NCBI GenBank assembly: GCA_934167495.1
Contig: CAKPKP010000005.1
Location: forward strand, 1 to 64,000
Direction of reading: 5' to 3'
From: an uncultured Clostridia bacterium
Lineage (GTDB): Bacteria > Bacillota > Clostridia > TANB77 > CAG-508
DNA length: 64,000 bases
Shown here one piece after another: positions 8,939-17,457 of this stretch; the first letter of the stretch is position 1; each line of letters opens with the position of its first letter. The position numbers were made by a program, and so were the translations under genes. Below the pieces are notes generated by a model. It worked only from the letters and a program-made list of their open reading frames with translations, was not told the DNA's origin and did no database searches.

Positions 8939-8951
8939 TATTGTTCTATTC

Positions 8952-9533
8952 TTATTGTACAACAATTTGTGGTGGAAGTTCTATATTTTCTTCTTCACTT
9001 TTTTCTAGTTCTTTTCCTATATTATTATTAACATAATTTTTGAATTCTTTATAAACTGAACTTGCCCATTCCTCATTAGACATTATTACAAAAATTACAT
9101 TTCCACTATTAGTAATGTATAGCTTTTCAGCTGAAACACATATCCATTTTCTCATATTAATATTATCTAATATATCTTTTTTAATATTTTCTATATTAGC
9201 ACCATCTTTTACTTTTATTACTAATGCTGAATAAGCTTGAGCATTCATTAATGGTTCAGAAATTACAATTTTCTCTATATCTTTATTTGAACTTAATCCT
9301 GTATATGCTGATACTTGCATTTCATCACTTACATCTATTTCTGCTGTTTCTAAAGTTGGTAATTCATCATTTAATTTTTCATAAATAGATTTTAACATAG
9401 CTTTCATATCGTCTACATTATCTATTTTTACTTTTTCTGTGTCTTCAGAATTTTTCTTATTCATGAAGAAAACTCCTACAATAATTGCAACTAATATAAT
9501 TCCTATTATAATTATTATTGATTGTTTTTTCAT
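8952..9533 (-). CDS. DUF4358-like membrane-anchored protein
   Basis: 193 aa. One N-terminal membrane helix (about residues 5-24) is followed by an extracytoplasmic domain. The segment with EPLMNAQAYSALVIKVKDGA and MRKWICVSAEKLYITNSGNVIFVIM matches the pattern I know as DUF4358, usually found in lipoproteins of Clostridia; here there is a plain anchor, not a lipobox. Function of the family is unknown. AGGAGG precedes the ATG. It stands alone between a ZIP transporter upstream and the O-acetylation pair downstream. Confidence 0.65.
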   Translation of the reverse strand: MKKQSIIIIIGIILVAIIVGVFFMNKKNSEDTEKVKIDNVDDMKAMLKSIYEKLNDELPTLETAEIDVSDEMQVSAYTGLSSNKDIEKIVISEPLMNAQAYSALVIKVKDGANIENIKKDILDNINMRKWICVSAEKLYITNSGNVIFVIMSNEEWASSVYKEFKNYVNNNIGKELEKSEEENIELPPQIVVQ

Positions 9534-9640
9534 AAAAACCTCCTATTAAATTTATATATCCTATAGTAACATATAAAATATAAAATTCAAACCTTTTTAT
9601 GAAAATTATTACCATATTTTCTATTTTTATAAATATTATT

Positions 9641-10417
9641 CTAACCTAATGCTACATCTAAAATCATCATAATTACAAAACCTATTGCTACACCTATTGT
9701 ACCAATATTTGAATGTTCTCCTGTTTGAGACTCTGGTATTAATTCTTCTACTACTACATATATCATAGCACCTGCAGCAAATGATAATAAATATGGAAGA
9801 ATTGGTACAACTGTACTTGTAAGTAATATTGTTATAATTGCTCCTATAGGTTCTACTATTCCTGAAAGAGTACCATATAAGAAAGCTTTTGGCTTTGACA
9901 TACCTTCACTTTTTAATGGCATTGATATAATTGCTCCTTCTGGGAAATTTTGTATTGCTATTCCTATAGCAAGTGCAAATGCCCCTGCCATTGTTATTCC
10001 TGTATTTCCTAATATAGCTCCTGCAAAGGTAACACCTACAGCCATTCCTTCTGGAATATTATGAAGTGTTACTGCAAATACCATCATTGTTGTTTTTTTC
10101 AATTTGGCTTTTATTCCTTCTGGATTATCATTATTTAAATGTAAATGCGGAATTATACTATCTAATATTAACAAGAATAATATTCCAAAAAGAAATCCTA
10201 TTGCAGCTGGAATCCATGCTATTATTCCTTGTTCTTTTGCCATATCTATTGAAGGAATAATTAAAGACCATATAGAAGCTGCTATCATTACTCCAGATGC
10301 AAAACCTAATAATAGTTTTTCTACTTTAGAATTCATTTTATTTTTCATTAAAAATACCATTGCAGAGCCTAAAGTTGTTCCTAAAAATGGTATTGCTAAT
10401 CCTATTGCTAAATTCAT
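9641..10417 (-). CDS. ZIP family metal transporter
   Basis: 258 aa, about eight membrane helices. HNIPEGMAVGV and QNFPEGAIIS are the two conserved metal-binding helices (IV and V) of ZIP proteins such as ZupT; a third histidine cluster PHLHLNN sits in the variable loop. Predicted to import zinc, iron or manganese. A consensus promoter (10479-10507) and a perfect dyad at the transcription start (10452-10474) lie upstream, so the gene is probably repressed by a DNA-binding regulator, plausibly metal-responsive. No metalloregulator gene is adjacent. Confidence 0.88.
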   Translation of the reverse strand: MNLAIGLAIPFLGTTLGSAMVFLMKNKMNSKVEKLLLGFASGVMIAASIWSLIIPSIDMAKEQGIIAWIPAAIGFLFGILFLLILDSIIPHLHLNNDNPEGIKAKLKKTTMMVFAVTLHNIPEGMAVGVTFAGAILGNTGITMAGAFALAIGIAIQNFPEGAIISMPLKSEGMSKPKAFLYGTLSGIVEPIGAIITILLTSTVVPILPYLLSFAAGAMIYVVVEELIPESQTGEHSNIGTIGVAIGFVIMMILDVALG

Positions 10418-10451
10418 ATTAATAAATCATCTCTTTTCTAATTTTTATAAA

Positions 10452-10474
10452 TTGAAACATATTTCATGTTTCAA
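10452..10474. promoter_or_regulatory. candidate operator of the ZIP transporter
   Basis: Perfect inverted repeat TTGAAACAT-N5-ATGTTTCAA, beginning five bases downstream of the -10 (10479-10484) and so covering the expected transcription start. It does not match the Zur, PerR or MntR consensus boxes I know. Confidence 0.5.
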
Positions 10475-10478
10475 TAAT

Positions 10479-10507
10479 ATTATAATAATATAATTTAAAA
10501 TAGTCAA
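10479..10507 (-). promoter_or_regulatory. sigma-A-type promoter of the ZIP transporter
   Basis: Minus strand: TTGACT at 10502-10507, a 17-base spacer and TATAAT at 10479-10484. The -35 lies inside the hairpin that ends the upstream ABC transporter operon. Confidence 0.65.
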
Positions 10508-10548
10508 CGAAATATGATTAAAATTTCATGTTTTGTTGACTATTTTTT
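10497..10548 (-). terminator. terminator of the ABC exporter operon
   Basis: Ten-base arms AATAGTCAAC and GTTGACTATT (10499-10546) follow the stop of the gene at 10568. T-rich flanks occur on both strands, so it may act in both directions. Confidence 0.6.
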
Positions 10549-10567
10549 AGTTCTTATATTCTTAAAT

Positions 10568-12430
10568 TTATTCTAATTCAAATGCTCCTGTATATAGTTG
10601 ATAATATACACCTTTTTGAGAAATTAAGAAATCGTGATCTCCTCTTTCTATAATTCTACCATGATCTAAAACTATTATTGCTTTAGAGTTTCTTACTGTA
10701 GAAAGTCTGTGTGCTATAACAAGTACAGTTCTTCCTTCCATTAATTTATCCATTCCATCTTGAACTATTTTCTCAGTTCTTGTATCTATACTTGAAGTAG
10801 CTTCATCCAAAATCATTACAGGTGGATTATTTATGGCTGCTCTTGCTATTGAAAGCAATTGTTTTTGTCCTTGTGATAAATTACTTCCTGTTCCATCTAC
10901 TATTGTGTCATATCCATTTGGTAACATTTTTATAAATTCATCTGCATTTGCTAATTTTGCAGCTTCAACAATTTCTTCTTTTGTTGCATCTTTTTTTCCA
11001 TAAGCTATATTTTCTGCAATAGTACCTGTAAACAAATTCACATCTTGTAATACTATTCCTAAAGATCTCCTTAAATCAGCTTTCTTTATTTTATTTATAT
11101 TAATTCCATCATATCTAATTTTTCCATCTTCAATATCGTAGAAACGATTGATTAAGTTTGTTATTGTAGTTTTTCCCGCTCCTGTAGCTCCTACGAAAGC
11201 TATTTTTTGTCCTGGTTTTGCGTATAAACTTACATCATGCAATACTAATTTATTTTCATCGTATCCAAAATCTACATTAAATAATTCAATATGCCCTTTT
11301 AATTCTATATATTCTAATCTTCCATCATGATGCTTATGTTTCCAAGCCCATCTTCCTGTATATTTATCTGTTTCTCTTATTCCATTTTCTTCAATTTCAG
11401 CATTGACTAATGTAACATATCCCTCATCAACTTCTGCTTTTTCATCCATAAGTTCAAAAATTCTTTTTGCTCCTGCTACTGCCATTATTATAGAATTAAT
11501 TTGTTGAGATAATTGCATTATTGGCATTGAAAAGCTTTTACTTAAATTAACAAATGCTACAACAATACCTAAAGTTACGTTTCCAAAACCATTTATTAAT
11601 AGCAATCCTCCTATTATTGCAACAAATACATACAATAAATTTCCTAGATTTGCTAAAATTGGCATTAATATATTTGCATATGAATTTGCATTTTTTGAAT
11701 CTTCGTACAATTTATCATTTATATTTTTAAAATTTCTTTTAGCTTCTTCTTCATGATTAAATACTTTTATTACCTTTTGCCCACTAATCATTTCTTCTAT
11801 ATATCCATCAACAATTCCTATTGATTCTTGTTGTTTAATAAAATATCTACTACTTTTTCCTGCAATTTTCTTTGTTACAATTATCATAACTATTGTTGTT
11901 AATATTACTAGAATACTTAAATACATATTCGTAGTTAACATAGCTATAAATGTAACTATAACAGTCATTGACAAACTTAAAATTTGTGGTATTCCTCTTG
12001 TTATAAATTCCATTAATGTATCAATATCATTTGTATAATGGCTCATTATATCACCATGTAAATGTGTATCAAAATACCTAATTGGAAGGTGCTGCATTTT
12101 TTCAAATAATTCATTACGAATATTCTTTAAAGTACCTTGAGCAATAACAACCATAATACGGTTATAGGTATATGATGAAATAATTCCTACTACATATATA
12201 ATTCCCATTACTTCTAAAGCTTTTATAAGTGGATTAAAATTTGCTACTTCTTCACTTAACATTGGCGTAATATAATCATCTATTAAGCTTTCCATGAATA
12301 ATGAAGCTGCTATACTTACACTTGAACTTATCATTATTAATATAACAACCATTATAAATTGAATTTTATAATGCTTAAAAATTCCTTTTAATAATCTTTT
12401 TAAAGTTCCAAAGTCTATTTTATTTTTCAT
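10568..12430 (-). CDS. heterodimeric ABC exporter subunit (BmrD-like)
   Basis: 620 aa. Six membrane helices are followed by an ATPase domain: Walker A GATGAGKTT, signature LSQGQ, Walker B VMILDEATSSID and the switch His in VIAHRL. All catalytic residues look canonical (Glu after Walker B), so this would be the competent half of an asymmetric pair. An insertion of about 40 residues rich in Trp, His and Lys (RWAWKHKHHDG) lies between membrane and ATPase domains, as in BmrD/LmrD-type subunits. I place the start at the ATG overlapping the partner's stop. Likely exports drugs or lipids; substrate unknown. Confidence 0.87.
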   Translation of the reverse strand: MKNKIDFGTLKRLLKGIFKHYKIQFIMVVILIMISSSVSIAASLFMESLIDDYITPMLSEEVANFNPLIKALEVMGIIYVVGIISSYTYNRIMVVIAQGTLKNIRNELFEKMQHLPIRYFDTHLHGDIMSHYTNDIDTLMEFITRGIPQILSLSMTVIVTFIAMLTTNMYLSILVILTTIVMIIVTKKIAGKSSRYFIKQQESIGIVDGYIEEMISGQKVIKVFNHEEEAKRNFKNINDKLYEDSKNANSYANILMPILANLGNLLYVFVAIIGGLLLINGFGNVTLGIVVAFVNLSKSFSMPIMQLSQQINSIIMAVAGAKRIFELMDEKAEVDEGYVTLVNAEIEENGIRETDKYTGRWAWKHKHHDGRLEYIELKGHIELFNVDFGYDENKLVLHDVSLYAKPGQKIAFVGATGAGKTTITNLINRFYDIEDGKIRYDGININKIKKADLRRSLGIVLQDVNLFTGTIAENIAYGKKDATKEEIVEAAKLANADEFIKMLPNGYDTIVDGTGSNLSQGQKQLLSIARAAINNPPVMILDEATSSIDTRTEKIVQDGMDKLMEGRTVLVIAHRLSTVRNSKAIIVLDHGRIIERGDHDFLISQKGVYYQLYTGAFELE

Positions 12431-14156
12431 CTTCACCACTTCCCTTCATCTGAGAATCATATATTTCTTTGTAAACTGCATTTGTCTTTAATAATTCCTC
12501 ATGATTTCCTACAGCCTGAATTCTTCCATTACTCATAACAATAATTTTATCTGCATCTTGTACAGAAGAAATTCTTTGTGCAATAATTATTTTTGTAGTA
12601 TTTGGAATTTTTTCATTAAAAGCTGTTCTAATTAATTTATCTGTTTTTGTGTCAACAGCAGAAGTAGAATCATCTAATATTAAAATTTTAGGTTTCTTTA
12701 GTAATGCTCTGGCTATACATAATCTTTGCTTTTGACCACCACTAACATTTGAGCCACCTTGCTCTATTTTAGTATTATATCCATCTGGGAAAGTAGAAAT
12801 AAATTCATCTGCTTGTGCTAATTTACACACTTCTACAATCTCTTCATCTGTTGCTTGCAGATTTCCCCATCTAATGTTATCTTTTATTGTTCCTGAAAAT
12901 AATTCATTTTTTTGTAATACCATTGATACTTGGTCACGAAGTGTTTTTATATCATAATCTTTAACATTAATATCTCCAACTTTTACTTCTCCAGTAGTTA
13001 CATCGTATAATCTTGGAATTAAACTTACTAAACTTGATTTTCCGTCTCCTGTGCTGCCTATAATTCCTACTGTTTCTCCTGAATTAATAGTTAAATTAAT
13101 TTCTTTTAAAACTTCTTTATTTTTATCTTTTACATAACTAAATCCTACATTTACAAATTCTATTTTTCCATTTTTAACATCATAAATAGGGTTCTCTTTA
13201 TTTTTCAAATCTGATTCTTCTCTTAATACTTCTACTGCTCTTTGACCAGATTCCCATGCAATTGTTATCATTACAAATACCATTGCTAAAAGCATTAAAC
13301 TATTTAACATTTGCATAATGTAAGAGAATAAACTAGCAAGTTCTCCAGTTGTTAATGTACCTGCTACTATAAATTTTGCTCCGAAAAAAGAAATTAATGT
13401 TAAACATCCATATATCATAAATTGCATTATTGGTGAATTAAATGCAAGTATTTTTTCTGCTCTTGAAAAGTTTCTATATATTTCTTCAGATGCTTTGTTA
13501 AACTTTTCTATTTCTTTTTCTTCTGTTACAAAAGATTTTACAACTCTTATTGCTCTTACGTTTTCTTGTACTACACAATTTAATTTATCTATTTGATAAA
13601 ATACTTTTTCAAAAATTGGATTTACATATTTAGCTATAAATATTAATAAAAATCCTAAAATTGGAGCTGATATTAAATAAATTAATCCTATTCTTGCATC
13701 AATTATAAAGGACATTGTAATAGCAAAAATAATTGTTACTGGTGCTCTAACAGCTGCTTTTATAGTCATCATATATGCTTGCTGTATATTGGTTATATCT
13801 GTTGTTAACCTTGTTATAAGACTTGATGTACTAAATTTATCAATATTAAAAAATGAAAAATCTTGTATTTTATTATATATATCTTCTCTTAGATTTCTTG
13901 CAAATCCACTTGATGCTTTTGCAGCACATTTTCCAGATATTACTCCAAAAACTAATGACAAGGTTGCAGATACTACTAAACAAATTCCTATAATAATCAT
14001 TTGATTAATATCACCTTTTGCTATACCATTGTCTATAAGCATTGAAAGCAATAATGGAATTAAAATCTCCATAAACACTTCTAACACCATAAATACAGAT
14101 GTTAATATTGATGGCTTTTTGAAATCTCTTACAGATTTTAATAATGTTTTTATCAT
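12420..14156 (-). CDS. heterodimeric ABC exporter subunit (BmrC-like)
   Basis: 578 aa. Six membrane helices precede the ATPase domain: Walker A GSTGDGKSS, signature VSGGQ, then ILILDDSTSAVD. Asp replaces the usual catalytic Glu after Walker B, and Gln replaces the switch His (IIIAQRI). Such degenerate residues mark the non-hydrolysing half of heterodimeric exporters, matching the canonical partner downstream. The start is the ATG nine bases after AGGAGG; a longer in-frame reading would run through the leader hairpin. The two genes overlap by about 11 bases, so translation is coupled. Confidence 0.87.
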   Translation of the reverse strand: MIKTLLKSVRDFKKPSILTSVFMVLEVFMEILIPLLLSMLIDNGIAKGDINQMIIIGICLVVSATLSLVFGVISGKCAAKASSGFARNLREDIYNKIQDFSFFNIDKFSTSSLITRLTTDITNIQQAYMMTIKAAVRAPVTIIFAITMSFIIDARIGLIYLISAPILGFLLIFIAKYVNPIFEKVFYQIDKLNCVVQENVRAIRVVKSFVTEEKEIEKFNKASEEIYRNFSRAEKILAFNSPIMQFMIYGCLTLISFFGAKFIVAGTLTTGELASLFSYIMQMLNSLMLLAMVFVMITIAWESGQRAVEVLREESDLKNKENPIYDVKNGKIEFVNVGFSYVKDKNKEVLKEINLTINSGETVGIIGSTGDGKSSLVSLIPRLYDVTTGEVKVGDINVKDYDIKTLRDQVSMVLQKNELFSGTIKDNIRWGNLQATDEEIVEVCKLAQADEFISTFPDGYNTKIEQGGSNVSGGQKQRLCIARALLKKPKILILDDSTSAVDTKTDKLIRTAFNEKIPNTTKIIIAQRISSVQDADKIIVMSNGRIQAVGNHEELLKTNAVYKEIYDSQMKGSGEDEK

Positions 14157-14178
14157 TTTTTCCTCCTTCTTCTTCGTC

Positions 14179-14228
14179 AAAAAAAGAGAGTAAATCGCAA
14201 TTGGATTTACGCCCTTTTTCATTCTCAA
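14179..14228 (-). promoter_or_regulatory. leader ORF and terminator-like hairpin before the ABC exporter
   Basis: A seven-base stem GTAAATC/GATTTAC (14190-14210) is followed by TCTC and a run of seven T (14179-14185), an intrinsic-terminator layout inside the 5' leader. An open frame starting near 14222-14228 (MKKGVNPIAIYSLF...) is translated through the hairpin. The layout resembles the BmrB leader that attenuates bmrCD in Bacillus subtilis. Confidence 0.5.
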
Positions 14229-14235
14229 TATATAT

Positions 14236-14265
14236 TATATATCACTTTTTTTAATTATTTGTCAA
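14236..14265 (-). promoter_or_regulatory. promoter of the ABC exporter operon
   Basis: Minus strand: perfect -35 TTGACA at 14260-14265, 18-base spacer and TATATA at 14236-14241 (overlapping TATAAT two bases on). Transcription would begin within a few bases of the leader ORF start. Confidence 0.55.
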
Positions 14266-14283
14266 GTTTTTTATAGCCAGAGA

Positions 14284-14311
14284 TGTCAAAAATCTCCGTC
14301 CCCATTGACAC
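14284..14311 (-). repeat. REP-like GGGGACGGAG repeat, copy 1
   Basis: About 28 bases with TGTCAA and TTGACA ends and a GGGGACGGAG core, on the minus strand. Copy 2 (14758-14786) is its exact inverted mate, and copy 3 is at 51241-51268. The form resembles REP sequences associated with IS200-like REP transposases (RAYT). Confidence 0.7.
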
Positions 14312-14319
14312 AAAATTTT

Positions 14320-14342
14320 AGAGATGCTAAATTAGCACCTCT
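14320..14342 (-). terminator. hairpin after the 94-codon gene
   Basis: Minus strand AGAGGTGCTAA pairs with TTAGCATCTCT with one G-T pair. The following sequence AAAATTTTG is a poor U tract. It sits between the stop of the 94-codon gene and REP-like copy 1. Confidence 0.55.
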
Positions 14343-14363
14343 AATTTGCAATAAACTTAGACT

Positions 14364-14648
14364 TTATTCATCAACATCGAAATCATATGGAATGTCACCC
14401 ATACATCGTATTTTTTCTGCTAGCAATACTTCATCTGCCATTGTATTAGTACTAATACTAATACCAGTATTTAACATTGCGTAATCATTTCTATTTTTCT
14501 TGTCTCTAATGAAGCTGTATCGTCTTTCTATTTTTCTGGTCATAAAAATCACTTTTTTCATTCTCTTTTCGCTTTTGTTGTTAATTCTTACTTCCCGATA
14601 ATCAGGTAGATGTTTTGCAGACAGTGCTCTTTTCCTTCTCTCATTCAT
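14364..14648 (-). CDS. hypothetical protein flanked by inverted REP-like repeats, 94 aa
   Basis: Unrecognised small protein: basic N-terminal half (NERRKRALSAK, MTRKIERRYSF) and acidic C-terminus (DIPYDFDVDE). No HTH or transposase motif could be read with confidence. AAGGAG lies eight bases before the chosen ATG. It has its own promoter (14719-14748) containing a 12-base palindrome, and its own hairpin terminator. Identical inverted repeats 14284-14311 and 14758-14786 bound the unit, so it may have moved as a small cassette. Confidence 0.6.
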   Translation of the reverse strand: MNERRKRALSAKHLPDYREVRINNKSEKRMKKVIFMTRKIERRYSFIRDKKNRNDYAMLNTGISISTNTMADEVLLAEKIRCMGDIPYDFDVDE

Positions 14649-14718
14649 TGCAATCACTCCTTAGTAGTATAGTTTTTAAACTTTAACTCTATATAAACAA
14701 AATTTGTCTGTGCTAATT

Positions 14719-14748
14719 ATTATACTACATTATACTAAATTTAGTCAA
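14719..14748 (-). promoter_or_regulatory. promoter and palindrome before the 94-codon gene
   Basis: Minus strand TTGACT (14743-14748), an 18-base spacer and TATAAT (14719-14724). The palindrome ACTAAATTTAGT (14734-14745) overlaps the -35 and spacer, and TAGTATAATG is repeated in tandem nearby. Confidence 0.5.
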
Positions 14749-14757
14749 TATCAATGG

Positions 14758-14786
14758 GTGTCAATGGGGACGGAGATTTTTGACAC
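14758..14786 (+). repeat. REP-like GGGGACGGAG repeat, copy 2
   Basis: Plus-strand copy, inverted relative to copy 1 and identical over about 28 bases. Its end overlaps the stop codon of the frameshifted MgtA gene: the TAG occupies 14786-14788. Confidence 0.7.
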
Positions 14787-17390
14787 TAGATCCATTCTTC
14801 ATATTTTTTTATATAAATTTTTTTAGCAAATGTTGCAACTATACAATATAAAAATGTAATTCCAAAAATCATTGCTATATATTTTCCTGCAATTGGTACT
14901 AATCCTATTGCTGTTCCTAATACTGTATATGGTATTATTAGTCCAATTCCTATCAATAAAATTGAAGAAATATATACTGCTTTATGCGCATTGCTTTGAA
15001 CAAATGGCATCTTTGCAGTTCTTATAATATGCATTCCTATTAAATTAGAAACTATACTATAAGAAAACCATATTGTTTGAAAATGAGCTACTTCTCTTTC
15101 CGAAAATAAAAACCATAATATCAAGAACACAATAATATCGAAAATTGAACTTACTGGTCCCATAAAAAGCATAAATCTTTTCAAACTTTTTATCTCTAAT
15201 TTTTTTGGATTTTCTAAAGTTTCTTTATCTACATTATCAAATGGTAATGTCATTTGTCCAAAATCATATATTAACCCTTCAACTAATAATTGTATAGGTG
15301 TTTCAGGTAAAAATGGTAAAAATACACTTGCTATAATTACTGACATTACTTCTCCAAAATTAAAGCTTGTAGCCATTTTTATATACTTCATTAAATTAAC
15401 AAAAGTTCTTCTTCCGCTCAGTTACCCCATCTAATAATACATTCAAATCTTTTTCTAAAAGAATAATATCTGCTGATTCTTTTGCAATATCAACAGCTGT
15501 ATCTACCGATATACCAACATCTGAATTATTTAGTGATGGACTGTCATTTATTCCATCTCCCATATATCCTACAACATTTCCATCTTCTCTTAGAATTCTT
15601 ACTATTCTTGCTTTTTGTATTGGAGAAAGTTTAGCAAAAATATTGTTTTTCCTTAAAAGTCTAAGAACCGCATTATCTGAAATCTTATCTAACATACTGC
15701 CTATTATAATTTTATTAGAATTTATGCCTACTCTATTACATACACATCTAGTAACATCTACATTATCGCCTGTAAGAACTATAACTCTTATTCCTTTATT
15801 ATTTAATTTTTCTATAGATTCTTTAGCACTTTCTTTTGGCGGATCTAGAAATCCTATAAATCCTAATAAAACCATATTCTTTTCATCTGAAACGCTAAAA
15901 ATTTCAGCATCTGTTATATCATTTTTTTGACACACAGCAACTACTCTTAATCCGTCTTGATTTAAACTTTTACTTATCTTTTTTACATTCTCTTTTATCT
16001 CTTTCGTTATAGGACTAACTTGCCCCTTATAATCAACAAAAGTACATATATTTAAGATTTCTTCTACAGCGCCTTTTGTTATTAATTGTTTTTTTGTTCC
16101 ATCTGACACAATAACAGATAGACGTCTACGCGAAAAATCAAATGGTATTTCATCTATCTTTTTATATTTTTCTGTATACTCTTTTAAATCTGTTTTTAAT
16201 GCTCTATTAATAATTGCTTCATCTATACTTCCTTTTAATCCTGTTTGAAAATATGAATTTAAAAAAGCATGTTTTAAAATTCTAATATCCTCATTTCCAT
16301 TTATATCTAAATACTTTTCAAGTACAATTTTATCCTCTGTCAATGTTCCTGTTTTATCAGTACATAATATATTCATTGCTCCAAAATTTTGTATAGAATC
16401 AAGTTTTTTTACTATAGTTTTCTTTTTTGACATTCTTACTGCGCCTTTGGATAAACTAGATGACAAAATTACTGGTAATAATAGAGGTGTAATACAAATT
16501 GCTATTGCAACAGCAAAAGTAAATGCAAGTACTATATTATGCTTCTCTACATTTATAAGAAATACTATAGGTATCATAATAAGCATAAATTTAATTAATA
16601 ATCTACTTATGTTTTCAATTTCTCTTTGAAATGCATTTTTTTCTTTTGAAGTAGTTATTGTATGTGCTATTTTTCCAAAATATGTTCTATCTCCTGTTTT
16701 TATAACTACACCTTTAGCAGAACCAGATATAACATTAGTTCCCATAAAACAAATATTATCTAGATCTGATATATTATCAATTTGTTTTCCTTCTTCTAAT
16801 TCAACAGTTTTCTTCACACTATCTGATTCTCCTGTTAAAGAAGATTGACCTACATATAAATCTTTTGACTCTATTAATCTTAAATCTGCTGGTATTAAAC
16901 TTCCTGCAGATAATATAACAATATCACCAATTGTCACATTTTTTATTGGTATCTCTATTTCTTTACCTTCTCTTATAACTCTAGCTGTAGTGGCAACCAT
17001 TTCCTTTAATTTTTCTGCTGCTTTATTAGATTTATATTCTTCGAAAAATTCAAGTAATGTACTTGCAACAACCAAAATTACTATTACTATAATATTTGCA
17101 TAGCTTGGTTTTTCAGCTAAATAAATATCTGTATAGCTTAAAATTATTGATATTCCTATTAATATACAATTAAATGGTGTGAATAAACTTTCTAAAAGAT
17201 AATTGTACCATCTTTTTGGTTTTGCCTGTTTTATTTCATTATATCCTAAATTTTTTATTTTTTCCTCTGCAATATCATTTGATATTCCTTCTATATTTAT
17301 AGATTTCTTTTCTATAAATTCTTCTTTTGAAATTAAACTTTCATTTCCATACATTTTATAAACATCAATATCTTCTTTAGTATTTAACAT
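14786..17390 (-). pseudogene. mgtA: MgtA-type P-type ATPase, split by a one-base frameshift
   Basis: The first frame (15396-17390, 664 aa) has the cation-ATPase N-domain, the TGES actuator motif, CTDKTGTLT phosphorylation site and MGDGINDSPSLNNSDVG hinge, then stops after GVTERKKNFC. The second frame (14786-15391, 201 aa) holds the last membrane helices with the MgtA-like NFGEVMSVI, SFNF and PFDNVD blocks. Removing one base near 15400 joins them as ER-RRTFVNLMKYIKM, the expected family sequence, giving about 870 aa, normal for MgtA/MgtB magnesium importers. So this is a recent single-base disruption, a sequencing error, or a programmed shift. The stop codon lies in a REP-like repeat. Confidence 0.85.
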
Positions 17391-17457
17391 CTTTTATCCC
17401 TTCTTTATTTTTATAACTATAATTACTATTCCCAAAATATTTATAATCACTCTTTTT

